NCBI RefSeq assembly: GCF_902168175.1
Contig: NZ_CABHOU010000108.1
Span: 1 to 64,000, forward strand
Reading direction: 5' to 3'
Source of the DNA: an uncultured Chitinophaga sp.
Lineage (GTDB): Bacteria > Bacteroidota > Bacteroidia > Chitinophagales > Chitinophagaceae
DNA length: 64,000 nt
How positions within the stretch are numbered: position 1 is the stretch's first letter; every line of letters starts with the position of its first letter. The position numbers and the translations under genes are program-made. Positions 41,791-49,671 of this stretch are shown in pieces. Below the pieces are notes generated by a model. The model was not told the origin of the DNA, did no database searches, and worked only from the letters and a program-made list of their open reading frames with translations.

Positions 41791-43584
41791 TTAAAGGTTA
41801 TAGATGCGCTCAATGAAGTCGCGGTACTTTTCCATTACTATTTTTCGCTTCAGGCTCAGTTTTGGTGTCATTTCCCCGGTTTCGATGCTCCATTCCCTCG
41901 GCAGCAGCTCAAACCTTTTGATTTGTTCTACGTGGTTAAAGTACTTATTGAAGTTTTCAACCAGGTCTTTATACATGTCCAGCACCTTTTGTTCCCGGAT
42001 GGCGGCTTCGTTGGTGGTAAAGGTTAACCCGTTCTGCGGCATCCACTGTTTTAACATGGAGAAGGAGGGAACGATGAGTGCGCCAACGAACTTACGTTCG
42101 GAGCCTACTACGATCACCTGCTCTACAAAAGGACTTTCTTTTAATTTATTCTCGATGGGCTGCGGCGCTACGTATTTGCCTCCGCTGGTTTTAAACAGTT
42201 CTTTTTTACGGTCGGTGATTTTCAGGAAGCGGTTGTCTATAAACACACCAATATCACCTGTATGTAACCAGCCATCAATCACAGTTTCGGCGGTGAGGTC
42301 GGGGCGTTTGTAATAGCCTTTCATGACGGTGGGCCCTTTCACCAGTATTTCCCCATCTTCGGCCAGTTTTACTGCCAGCCCGTTAATAATGGGGCCCGTA
42401 GTGCCAAAGTACTTATCTTCTTTAGGTATTTTACGGTTTACGCTGATAACGGGACTGTTTTCCGTAGGACCATACCCCTCGAACACGGGTATTTGCGCGG
42501 CGTTAAAAATGCGTAACAGCTTTTCGTTACAGGCCGCTCCGCCGGTTACAATAAAGCTGATATTGCCGCCGAGTGCTTCGCGCCATTTGGAAAATACCAG
42601 TTTGTTGGCCAGCTTCAGTTTGAAGTTGTACCAGGCGCCAAAATCCTTTTTATTATCGTATTTGCCGGCCAGCGATACCGACCAGAAAAACAGTTTGCGT
42701 TTAATGCCGGTTAACTCATTGCCCTTACTCATAATCTTTTCGAACACCTTTTCCAGCAGCCGTGGCACCGTGGTAAAGCCATCGGGTTTTATCTCGCGCA
42801 GGTTATCGGCTATCTTATCCATGCTTTCGGCGTAATAAATACTAATGCCGCTAAACAGGTAGATGTAAGTAACTGTTTTTTCGAAGATGTGGTTTAACGG
42901 CAGAAAGCTAAGCACTTTCGACTCCGGTGAATCTTCGAACGGAAAACTTTCTTTGGAAAAGAAGATGTTGCTGATAATGTTATGGTGCGTAAGCATTACG
43001 CCTTTCGGCTGACCGGTGGTGCCGGAGGTATAGATGATGGTTGCCAGGTGCTCCCAGTCTATTTTTGCTTTTACTTCTTCTACTTTCGCCAGCAGTTCGG
43101 GCGTGGAGGCGGCTAACACCTTCGTCCAATGGTCGGCCTGCGGCGTTTCGTCGAATGTATAAATGTTACGTAAACTGGGCACGTTATTGCTGATGCTGCG
43201 CACCTTTAATAACAACTCTTCGCTGCTTACGAATACGTATTTTATGCTGGCATCGTTAAATATAAATTCCAGTTCCTGCGCGCTGCAGGTAGGATAGATG
43301 GGCACTAATATGGCGCCTGTTTGCTGCACCGCAATGTCGGTAAGCAGCCACTCCGGACGGTTATTACTAATAATCGCGATCTTATCGGCCCCTTCGGGGG
43401 TAAAATCGTTACCGCTTACGCCCAGTTGCAGAAGGCCCGCACTTAACCTGTTCGTGATATCACTTACAGCCGCTGTGCTGTAAGGTTTCCAAACGCCATC
43501 AATTTTTGCAGCGATCATTTCCTGCTTAGGGAACTTTTCCAGTTGAAATGCAACGGCGTCGAACAGTCTGTACGGTTTTAACAT
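41791..43584 (-). CDS. Long-chain acyl-CoA synthetase
   Basis: 597 residues, AMP-forming. The phosphate loop is IIYTSGTTGQPKGVMLTH; FEGYGPTENSPVISVN and DGWLHTGDIGVFIDNRFLKI are the other adenylate-forming motifs, and ITDRKKELFKTSGGKYVAPQ the hinge. It resembles the FAA/FadD15 long-chain group by its order and PIENKLKESPFVEQ. A near-consensus -7 box (TATCTTTC) lies about 30 nt upstream. Confidence 0.92.
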   Translation of the reverse strand: MLKPYRLFDAVAFQLEKFPKQEMIAAKIDGVWKPYSTAAVSDITNRLSAGLLQLGVSGNDFTPEGADKIAIISNNRPEWLLTDIAVQQTGAILVPIYPTCSAQELEFIFNDASIKYVFVSSEELLLKVRSISNNVPSLRNIYTFDETPQADHWTKVLAASTPELLAKVEEVKAKIDWEHLATIIYTSGTTGQPKGVMLTHHNIISNIFFSKESFPFEDSPESKVLSFLPLNHIFEKTVTYIYLFSGISIYYAESMDKIADNLREIKPDGFTTVPRLLEKVFEKIMSKGNELTGIKRKLFFWSVSLAGKYDNKKDFGAWYNFKLKLANKLVFSKWREALGGNISFIVTGGAACNEKLLRIFNAAQIPVFEGYGPTENSPVISVNRKIPKEDKYFGTTGPIINGLAVKLAEDGEILVKGPTVMKGYYKRPDLTAETVIDGWLHTGDIGVFIDNRFLKITDRKKELFKTSGGKYVAPQPIENKLKESPFVEQVIVVGSERKFVGALIVPSFSMLKQWMPQNGLTFTTNEAAIREQKVLDMYKDLVENFNKYFNHVEQIKRFELLPREWSIETGEMTPKLSLKRKIVMEKYRDFIERIYNL

Positions 43585-43683
43585 AAACGTAGGGAATTTG
43601 TTACACGGAAAGATATAAATTTTATTGCTTGTATAGTGCAGTAATAACGTTAAAACTCGTTAAACCTTCACGGGTATATTTTA

Positions 43684-43691
43684 TATATTTG
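43684..43691 (+). promoter_or_regulatory. TAnnTTTG promoter of the second Crp/Fnr gene
   Basis: TATATTTG, exact match, 19 nt before the ATG at 43711. Confidence 0.6.
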
Positions 43692-43710
43692 CGGCCTAAC
43701 CGATGATGCA

Positions 43711-44277
43711 ATGACCCCGTTAACTGCAGCCATTCATTTCATAAGCCCGCTATCACCCGCCTCCCTTGCTGCTTTAGATGCAGAGGTAGTAAAAATACGT
43801 GGGCAACGCCAAACACATTTGCTGGAAATTGGCAGCGTATCGCGACACCTGTATTTTATCCGGCAGGGCCTGGCCCGGGTATATTATTACCACAAAGGAC
43901 TGGACGTTACCGATTATTTCGCTATCGATCAGCAGTTTATAGGTGGTGTGGAAAGCCTGTTCACAGGCCAGTCGTCCCAAAAAGCTATCCAGCTGCTCGA
44001 AAACAGCGAGGTATATAGCATTTCAGTGGAGGCACTCGAACGATTGAGTTATGAACACCACGATATAGAACGTGCCGGGCGAAAAATGGCCGTTTACGGT
44101 TTCCTGGAAGGGCAGCAGCGTATTCAGTCTATCCGCTTCCACGAAGCCAAAGAACGTTACCAGGAACTCGATAAAAAGTACCCCGGCCTGCTAAACCGCG
44201 CTCCCCTCAAGTACGTGGCATCTTATTTAGGTATTACACCGGTGAGTTTAAGCCGTTTGCGTGCTACGATGGATTAA
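43711..44277 (+). CDS. Crp/Fnr family transcription regulator
   Basis: 188 residues. Effector-binding beta roll (about 20-115; LEIGSVSRHLYFIRQGLARV), a dimer helix, and a C-terminal HTH APLKYVASYLGITPVSLSRL. It is a paralogue of the gene at 17216-17779. It lies 66 nt before the FAD monooxygenase on the same strand, so it may regulate or share a message with it. Confidence 0.85.
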   Translation: MTPLTAAIHFISPLSPASLAALDAEVVKIRGQRQTHLLEIGSVSRHLYFIRQGLARVYYYHKGLDVTDYFAIDQQFIGGVESLFTGQSSQKAIQLLENSEVYSISVEALERLSYEHHDIERAGRKMAVYGFLEGQQRIQSIRFHEAKERYQELDKKYPGLLNRAPLKYVASYLGITPVSLSRLRATMD

Positions 44278-44343
44278 TTATCATATGTAAAGTAGAATTA
44301 GTTTTGTTTGTGTCACCTTTGCGTCGTTATCAATAACCTCAAC

Positions 44344-45480
44344 ATGAAAATTACGATTCTGGGCGGAGGAATAGCAGGACTCACCACCGCCATCGCACTT
44401 CAAAAAGCAGGCTTTAACACTGAAGTATTTGAAGCCGCCCCCGAAATTAAAGCCGTAGGCGCTGGCCTCGGATTAGCCCCCAATGCCATCAAAGCTTTCC
44501 AGCAACTGGGTATAGCAGAAAAAGTGATCTCCCTCGGCGCTAAATGGCCCTTTTTCAGCATTCTTAACCAGCAGGGTAAAGTTATTTCTAAAAACGATAG
44601 TGCCGTTATCGGTGATAAGTATGGCCTCGACAATTTCACTATTCATCGTGCAGAACTGCACCTGGCTTTACTGTCTGAACTCGATCCGAAATGTATATTC
44701 ACCGGCAAACGGGCCATTGATATTACACGCACTGGCAAAAACATCCGCCTGCAGTTTGCCGATGGCAGTTACCACAACACGGCCTGCCTTATCGTGGCCG
44801 ACGGTATCAACTCGGTAGTACGTAACAGGATAGTGCCCGGGGCTAAACTGCGTTACTCCGGTTACACCTGCTGGCGTGCCGTAATCGACAATGCCGGCGA
44901 GGCACCATTGGGGGCTACTGAAACCTGGGGCGCTAAAGGCCGCGTGGGTATTATCCCGCTCAGCAACAACCGCATTTACTGGTTCGCCTGCATTAATGCC
45001 CACGCCGACGATGCTAAGTACACCGCGTTTAAAGTGGAGGACATCTATTTCCATTTCCGCCATTATCACAATCCAATTCCATCTATTCTCGCGCAAACTA
45101 AAGATGCACAGTTACTGCACAACGACATCTACGACCTGCGCCCCTTAAAACAATTTGCTTACGGTAATGTGTTATTGCTCGGCGATGCCGCGCATGCCAC
45201 CACGCCAAACATGGGCCAGGGTGCCTGTCAGGCCATTGAAGATGCGGTAGTGCTGGCCGAAGAAATGGCTAAACACCGGAACTATGAAGCTGCATTCCCT
45301 GCGTTCGAAAAACGCAGGCTGCAGCGTACCAATGATATCATCAAACAATCGAGGCAGGTAGGCCGTGCCGCACAACTGGAAAACAGTTGGCTCATCGCCA
45401 TGCGCAACATGGTGTTAAGTTCTTTACCCGAATCGGTAAGAATGAAGCAGTTTGAGAAGTTATATACGGTGGATTTTTAA
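44344..45480 (+). CDS. FAD-dependent monooxygenase
   Basis: 378 residues, group A flavoprotein hydroxylase. N-terminal MKITILGGGIAGLTTAIALQ is the Rossmann FAD motif, LIVADGINSVVRNRIVPGA the DG motif, and VLLLGDAAHATTPNMGQGAC the GD motif. These include TetX, salicylate hydroxylase and zeaxanthin epoxidase-like enzymes; the substrate is not predictable. Its stop overlaps the convergent gene's stop by 4 bases. Confidence 0.88.
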   Translation: MKITILGGGIAGLTTAIALQKAGFNTEVFEAAPEIKAVGAGLGLAPNAIKAFQQLGIAEKVISLGAKWPFFSILNQQGKVISKNDSAVIGDKYGLDNFTIHRAELHLALLSELDPKCIFTGKRAIDITRTGKNIRLQFADGSYHNTACLIVADGINSVVRNRIVPGAKLRYSGYTCWRAVIDNAGEAPLGATETWGAKGRVGIIPLSNNRIYWFACINAHADDAKYTAFKVEDIYFHFRHYHNPIPSILAQTKDAQLLHNDIYDLRPLKQFAYGNVLLLGDAAHATTPNMGQGACQAIEDAVVLAEEMAKHRNYEAAFPAFEKRRLQRTNDIIKQSRQVGRAAQLENSWLIAMRNMVLSSLPESVRMKQFEKLYTVDF

Positions 45481-45881
45481 ATTCCTTTTTCGGGATGTTT
45501 TTTTCTTCCAGGAAGCCCCATGGCGAGGTTCAGGATAGTTATAAGCAGCGCCACTCCAGGAAGGTAAAAAATGCTTGCATACATCAGGTTAATGTGTAAT
45601 GGCGTATACATGCCGGCATTCGATGTGAATGTAAGAAGAAGGAATATAAAGATAGACACAACTAACGTCCCCACCGATATCCAGCTAAGTGTTTGACTGA
45701 ACATAAACGGACTTGTTCTACTGGCTATTAGCCAAAGCAGCAGGAACAAACAGATGCACCACATGCTCGCGGAGGGCGGAGGGTATAATATGACTTTCAA
45801 TATTCCCAACACCTGTATTACAAGCAGTACCGGGATAGTCAACAGTAAACAATTGTGCGGTTTGGACAAGAAGTTTCGCAT
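45477..45881 (-). CDS. Hypothetical membrane protein (paralogue of the next gene)
   Basis: 134 residues with four hydrophobic segments (about 12-30, 40-58, 68-86 and 100-122). It begins RNFLSKPHNCLLLT, clearly related to FFSKPYNWLLIC in the adjacent gene, and ends in a basic tail. No motif for function is seen. It starts 3 nt after that gene's stop; the pair forms a minus-strand operon. Confidence 0.7.
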   Translation of the reverse strand: MRNFLSKPHNCLLLTIPVLLVIQVLGILKVILYPPPSASMWCICLFLLLWLIASRTSPFMFSQTLSWISVGTLVVSIFIFLLLTFTSNAGMYTPLHINLMYASIFYLPGVALLITILNLAMGLPGRKKHPEKGI

Positions 45882-45884
45882 AAA

Positions 45885-46301
45885 TTATCGTTTCCCTTTT
45901 ATTACACCAAGCAAGAGATTAAGAATAAATACCAGTTGCGCCGCCAGCAACAGGTATATCGAAAAAAGTACAGCCAGTTCCGGATTGATGAGGATTCTCA
46001 TACTATCAACCAGCCACACAGAAAATAGTATGCCGAAGAAACAAAACACCATGAAGATGGAGGCATAACTAAGTATTTTACTGAACATCAGCCTGTTCGT
46101 GAGCCTGTACATCAGCCACAATACAATAATGAGAATAGCGATAGGTATAAAAAAATATCCTGCAGACAGTACGAAGTAAGTGTCTGCGAAATGTACAGCC
46201 ACATTGTTTCCGCTGAAGGGCCACGCTACCAGTATCAGGCTGCATATAAGCAGCCAGTTATAAGGCTTGGAGAAGAATTTACGAATGCTGTTCAAAGGCA
46301 T
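45885..46301 (-). CDS. Hypothetical membrane protein with a DTYFV motif
   Basis: 138 residues, four hydrophobic segments. The short signature HFADTYFVLSAGYFF recalls the HDTYFV segment of a Bacteroidota membrane family and of heme-copper oxidase subunit I, but the expected second His is replaced by Ala and no other oxidase motif is present. It is upstream of its paralogue. Confidence 0.7.
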   Translation of the reverse strand: MPLNSIRKFFSKPYNWLLICSLILVAWPFSGNNVAVHFADTYFVLSAGYFFIPIAILIIVLWLMYRLTNRLMFSKILSYASIFMVFCFFGILFSVWLVDSMRILINPELAVLFSIYLLLAAQLVFILNLLLGVIKGKR

Positions 46302-46336
46302 ACAATTAGGGATGACGGTACAAAAGTATACAAAAA

Positions 46337-46358
46337 GGGCGTAACCTAAGTTACGCCC
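46337..46358 (-). terminator. Terminator of the 46.4-46.7 kb gene
   Basis: Nine-bp stem GGGCGTAAC/GTTACGCCC with a 4-nt loop; on the minus strand it is followed by TTTTTG. Confidence 0.8.
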
Positions 46359-46382
46359 CCTGATTGTGGTGATGTGAGAAAA

Positions 46383-46703
46383 CTAAGATTTTTGCGGAAC
46401 ATACTTTGGCAGAATAAACAGTTTCACAATGGTATGGGCCACTACAGACAGTACCACCGTTGCCAGCAGCAACAGCGCCTGTTTGCCGCCCGTATCAAAA
46501 AGGTCCACAGTTTCGTTCATGCCTTTACCTGCGTACAATACAGTCACCAGGTAAGCAATAATACCAGTAATCCAAAGCGTCAGGTGCGACCAGAAATACT
46601 TTTTCCTGTTAAAACCGGTTTTACCGAAAGATGTAAAAAGGAGAGCAACGTGTGCCACGAAAAATACTATCGCGAGCACGAGCAATGAAGTGAAAGCAAT
46701 CAT
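46383..46703 (-). CDS. Small hypothetical membrane protein
   Basis: 106 residues with three hydrophobic segments (about 4-26, 38-60 and 76-97). After the first comes a basic loop KTGFNRKKYFWSHLTLW. It ends in a clear terminator, supporting a real transcription unit. No family recognised. Confidence 0.65.
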   Translation of the reverse strand: MIAFTSLLVLAIVFFVAHVALLFTSFGKTGFNRKKYFWSHLTLWITGIIAYLVTVLYAGKGMNETVDLFDTGGKQALLLLATVVLSVVAHTIVKLFILPKYVPQKS

Positions 46704-46831
46704 AGTTGTATATGGTTTAATAGTTAGTACAACTAATTTAGTGTATTTGATGATAATACCAACGGCAAGTCTATAATTCTTTTAGGTGTTTAAACAGGTA
46801 ATCAGGGACCAGCATCAGTAATACTAACAAG

Positions 46832-46854
46832 CCCCCGTTGTGTCACTCCCTTCA
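46832..46854. repeat. Left arm of a 23-bp perfect inverted repeat
   Basis: CCCCCGTTGTGTCACTCCCT plus TCA. The perfect complement is at 47555-47577, about 700 bp away. Pairing stops at both ends. A partial third copy (13 bp, TGAAGGGAGTGAC) is at 47279-47291. Confidence 0.85.
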
Positions 46855-47051
46855 ACTGCAACACGCTACTGATCAGCCTTTGGTGGCCCCGGTCTCTACC
46901 ACTAACGCAGCATCAGCATACTAATAAACAAATTGTTTTATAAAAGGTATGTATACATACTTGAGTGTGATGTATCGATGTGTTTTCTTAGTTCGTAAAA
47001 GCATTGCTACATCCTTTGCACATGGCTTGCAGGTATTTTGCTGACACATGC

Positions 47052-47106
47052 TTATCCTAATGTTATCCTGGTGTTTTCCTAATGTTTTCCTGGTGTACTC
47101 CTGGTG
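47052..47106. repeat. 11-bp tandem repeat, five units
   Basis: Successive units TTATCCTAATG, TTATCCTGGTG, TTTTCCTAATG, TTTTCCTGGTG and TACTCCTGGTG. Confidence 0.8.
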
Positions 47107-47116
47107 CCGGTGCATT

Positions 47117-47160
47117 ATAACAGCGTTACAACAGTATGATAACAGTAAGACGACAGCATA
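47117..47160. repeat. 11-bp tandem repeat, four degenerate units
   Basis: ATAACAGCGTT, ACAACAGTATG, ATAACAGTAAG and ACGACAGCATA share an A-x-x-ACAG core. Confidence 0.6.
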
Positions 47161-47439
47161 CCCCAAGGCATGCGGCTTTATTATACCTACTATGATGGTT
47201 TATTAACGCATGGTATTAGAGTATGCGGGCTGTTCGGGCTAAAATACCGGGACGCAACGGGTTCAATAGCCTGACTGCTGAAGGGAGTGACCTTTAGATT
47301 TGCGGTACGGCGTGTACACCACGGTAACAGCAGGTACATCGCGTGGATCTCATGCACCGCAAATGACGTTTGAAAGCAGTGTTTGGCCACTACTTATGTA
47401 GGTACTAACATGGAGGATAGATGTAACGTGGATATAACC

Positions 47440-47483
47440 TGAGCGGCACCTGAGCGGACGGTGAGCGGACGGTGAGCGGACGG
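47440..47483. repeat. 11-bp tandem repeat, four units
   Basis: TGAGCGGCACC followed by three identical TGAGCGGACGG units, then a partial TGAGG. Confidence 0.85.
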
Positions 47484-47554
47484 TGAGGCATGTTTTAGTA
47501 CCTGCGGGTGTGTTTGCGACAATAGTGTAAAACGCCCATAAGTGATACGGCCGC

Positions 47555-47577
47555 TGAAGGGAGTGACACAACGGGGG
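47555..47577. repeat. Right arm of the 23-bp perfect inverted repeat
   Basis: Exact reverse complement of 46832-46854. The bounded segment is about 746 bp. No target-site duplication or transposase is seen. Confidence 0.85.
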
Positions 47578-47601
47578 GCGGGTCAGGGGAAATGAAGCTG
47601 G

Positions 47602-48066
47602 TTAAATGGTTAAATTGAAATTCGCGATTACATCGGGGCCGGAGTCGCAATTGAGGATACCATCTTCGATATGAGCGCCACATTTTTGGTAAAAGACGAT
47701 GGCATCGTGGTTCCAGTTACTTACCTGCCAGCGCACGCGGTTGCATTGTTGCTGGCGGGCCACGTCGAAAACAGCATTGAGCAGGCGGCTCCCGATGTGC
47801 TGGCCGCGGAAGGCCGGGGCTACATAAAGATCGTCGAGGTACAGCGATTTACCTGCCCAGGTATAATAGGCAATGAAGTAGGAGGCGATGCCTGCAATGC
47901 CGCCCTGCTCATCTTCGGCCACGAAACATTTAAAATGCTCCTGCTCGCGCTGCATCTGCTCCACCGAATTGTGGACGGCCCCCGGCACTTTCTGGAAGGC
48001 CGCAAAGTCGTTGAGTAAGGTAATGATCGCAGGGAAATCCCTTTCCTGAACGGGTCTGATATTCAT
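47602..48066 (-). CDS. GNAT-family acetyltransferase
   Basis: 154 residues. LYLDDLYVAPAFRGQHIGSR contains the acetyl-CoA binding R-G-x-x-I-G; WQVSNWNHDAIVFYQKCGAH is the typical fourth motif. The order resembles diamine (spermidine/spermine) N-acetyltransferases, so an amine substrate is possible. The start at 48066 (MNIRPVQERDFPAI) fits the GNAT N-terminus. Confidence 0.88.
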   Translation of the reverse strand: MNIRPVQERDFPAIITLLNDFAAFQKVPGAVHNSVEQMQREQEHFKCFVAEDEQGGIAGIASYFIAYYTWAGKSLYLDDLYVAPAFRGQHIGSRLLNAVFDVARQQQCNRVRWQVSNWNHDAIVFYQKCGAHIEDGILNCDSGPDVIANFNLTI

Positions 48067-48186
48067 GGACAGCAAAGTTATAAAAGCAAAGCTAAGTACA
48101 AACACGTAATCCAGTAAATCGTCAACACAACTGAGTGTGAGGCGGATTTTACGTGCTTATTTTGTACCCGTTAAACGTTAACTAAT

Positions 48187-49536
48187 ATGCAACCCCAAAA
48201 CACAAACAAAAAAAAGATCCTCTTTGCCAACATGGCCGCCGATGGTCACTTTAATCCGCTTACCGGTATTGCTGCCCACCTGCTTGAACAGGGCCACGAT
48301 GTGCGCTGGTACACCAGTAAACAGTATGAAGAAAAGATACAGAAGATGGGCATTCCCATGTACCGCTTTAAAAGAGCGCTGGAAATGAACATCGAAAATG
48401 TGGACGAGTTATTCCCCGACCGTGAAGCAAACACCAGCAAACTGGCCAAACTGAAGTACGATATGAAGAACATCTTCATTTTACGTGGGCCGGAGTTTGC
48501 GGAAGATATTAAAGAGATTTACGAGGAATTCGACTTTGACGTGCTGGTGGCCGACATCCTGTTTGTTGGCGCGCCGCTTATTAAAGAAGCGCTGAAGGTA
48601 CCGGTGGTACTGATCGGTATTTGCCCGTTAATGTCCAGCTCGAAAGACTGGGCGCCAACCGGCCTGGGACTTACCCCGGCCAATTCCGTACTCGGCCGCA
48701 CCAAACACCGTATGCTGCGCTGGGTGGCACGTAACATTCTTTTCAAAGAAGTGGGCAATTTCATGAACGACGTGTATGTACGTTACGGCATTCCGCCCTA
48801 CAAAGGCCTGCTGTTCGATGGCTGGATGGAGAAGGGCGACCTGTTATTGCAGAGCGGGGTACCCGGTTTTGAGTATCAGCGTAGCGATATGCCTTCCAAC
48901 GTTCGTTTTGTGGGGGCTTTGCTGCCCGAACATTTGAAGAAGGCAGGCAACTTTAGCCTGGCGCATAAACTGAAGCAATACAATAAAGTAATACTGGTCA
49001 CGCAGGGTACCGCCGAACGTGATGTTGAAAAGCTGATCGTACCGGTACTGGAGGCCTACAAGAACAGTCGTTACCTCGTAATAGCCACCACTGCGGGATC
49101 AAAAACCCAGGAACTGCGTGAGCGTTTCCCGTATGAGAACCTGATGATCGAAGATTTCATCAACTTTAACGAGGTAATGCCCCTGGCCGATGTATACGTA
49201 ACCAACGGTGGTTACGGCGGGGTGATGCTTGCCATCAGCCATGGTTTGCCAATGGTGCTGGCCGGCTTGCACGAAGGTAAAAACGAGATTACTGCCAGAG
49301 CCGGGTATTTTGGGCTGGGAGAGAACCTCAATACCGAAAAGCCTACGGTACAGCAGTTGAAACAGGGCGTAGAAAAGGTGCTGAAAGGAGAGGAGTACCG
49401 TGATAACGTGGTGCGCCTGGCCGAGGAGTTCGCCAACTACGATACCTACCAGCTTTGCGAAAAATACATCATGGAATTGCTGGAAAAACGCGGCCCCGTG
49501 GTACGCAGGCTGTCTGGCCAGTTTTCCCTTTCCTGA
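48187..49536 (+). CDS. GT1-family glycosyltransferase
   Basis: 449 residues with the GT-B fold and no membrane segment. The N-terminal domain starts KKILFANMAADGHFNPLTGI; the C-terminal nucleotide-sugar site is in VYVTNGGYGGVMLAISHGLP followed by GLHEGKNEITARAGYFGLGE. This places it with UDP-glucosyltransferases of the MGT/YjiC/CrtX group that glycosylate small lipophilic molecules. The carotenoid cluster about 7 kb away makes a zeaxanthin-type acceptor conceivable but unproven. Followed by a hairpin (49561-49591). Confidence 0.85.
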   Translation: MQPQNTNKKKILFANMAADGHFNPLTGIAAHLLEQGHDVRWYTSKQYEEKIQKMGIPMYRFKRALEMNIENVDELFPDREANTSKLAKLKYDMKNIFILRGPEFAEDIKEIYEEFDFDVLVADILFVGAPLIKEALKVPVVLIGICPLMSSSKDWAPTGLGLTPANSVLGRTKHRMLRWVARNILFKEVGNFMNDVYVRYGIPPYKGLLFDGWMEKGDLLLQSGVPGFEYQRSDMPSNVRFVGALLPEHLKKAGNFSLAHKLKQYNKVILVTQGTAERDVEKLIVPVLEAYKNSRYLVIATTAGSKTQELRERFPYENLMIEDFINFNEVMPLADVYVTNGGYGGVMLAISHGLPMVLAGLHEGKNEITARAGYFGLGENLNTEKPTVQQLKQGVEKVLKGEEYRDNVVRLAEEFANYDTYQLCEKYIMELLEKRGPVVRRLSGQFSLS

Positions 49537-49560
49537 ACCAATATGCTGATTATATTCCGG

Positions 49561-49591
49561 AAACCGCTGTCGATCATATTGGCAGCGGTTT
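49561..49591 (+). terminator. Possible terminator after the glycosyltransferase gene
   Basis: Nine-bp stem AAACCGCTG/CAGCGGTTT with a 13-nt loop, followed by TCCCGTTTTCG; the U-tract is poor. Confidence 0.5.
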
Positions 49592-49647
49592 TCCCGTTTT
49601 CGTAAAATAATTTCCCGATCCGACATAGCGGGGCCGATTGTCCGCAG

Positions 49648-49655
49648 TATTTTTG
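49648..49655 (+). promoter_or_regulatory. TAnnTTTG promoter of the PepSY gene
   Basis: TATTTTTG, exact match, 16 nt before the ATG at 49672. Confidence 0.6.
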
Positions 49656-49671
49656 ATAATCTGATATAACT

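Larger units (their letters stand above)
46704..47601. other. Gene-free region with 11-bp minisatellites and bounding inverted repeat
   Basis: No credible protein gene or RNA was recognised in these 898 bp; the minus-strand frame at 46921-47166 owes its sequence to short repeats. The region contains a 23-bp inverted repeat pair and three 11-bp tandem arrays, listed separately. Confidence 0.7.

Noticed and set aside
46921..47166. 81-aa minus-strand frame
   Set aside because: Part of its sequence comes from 11-bp repeats, and no domain or promoter was found.
46832..47577. Insertion sequence
   Set aside because: Inverted repeats are present but there is no transposase frame and no target-site duplication.
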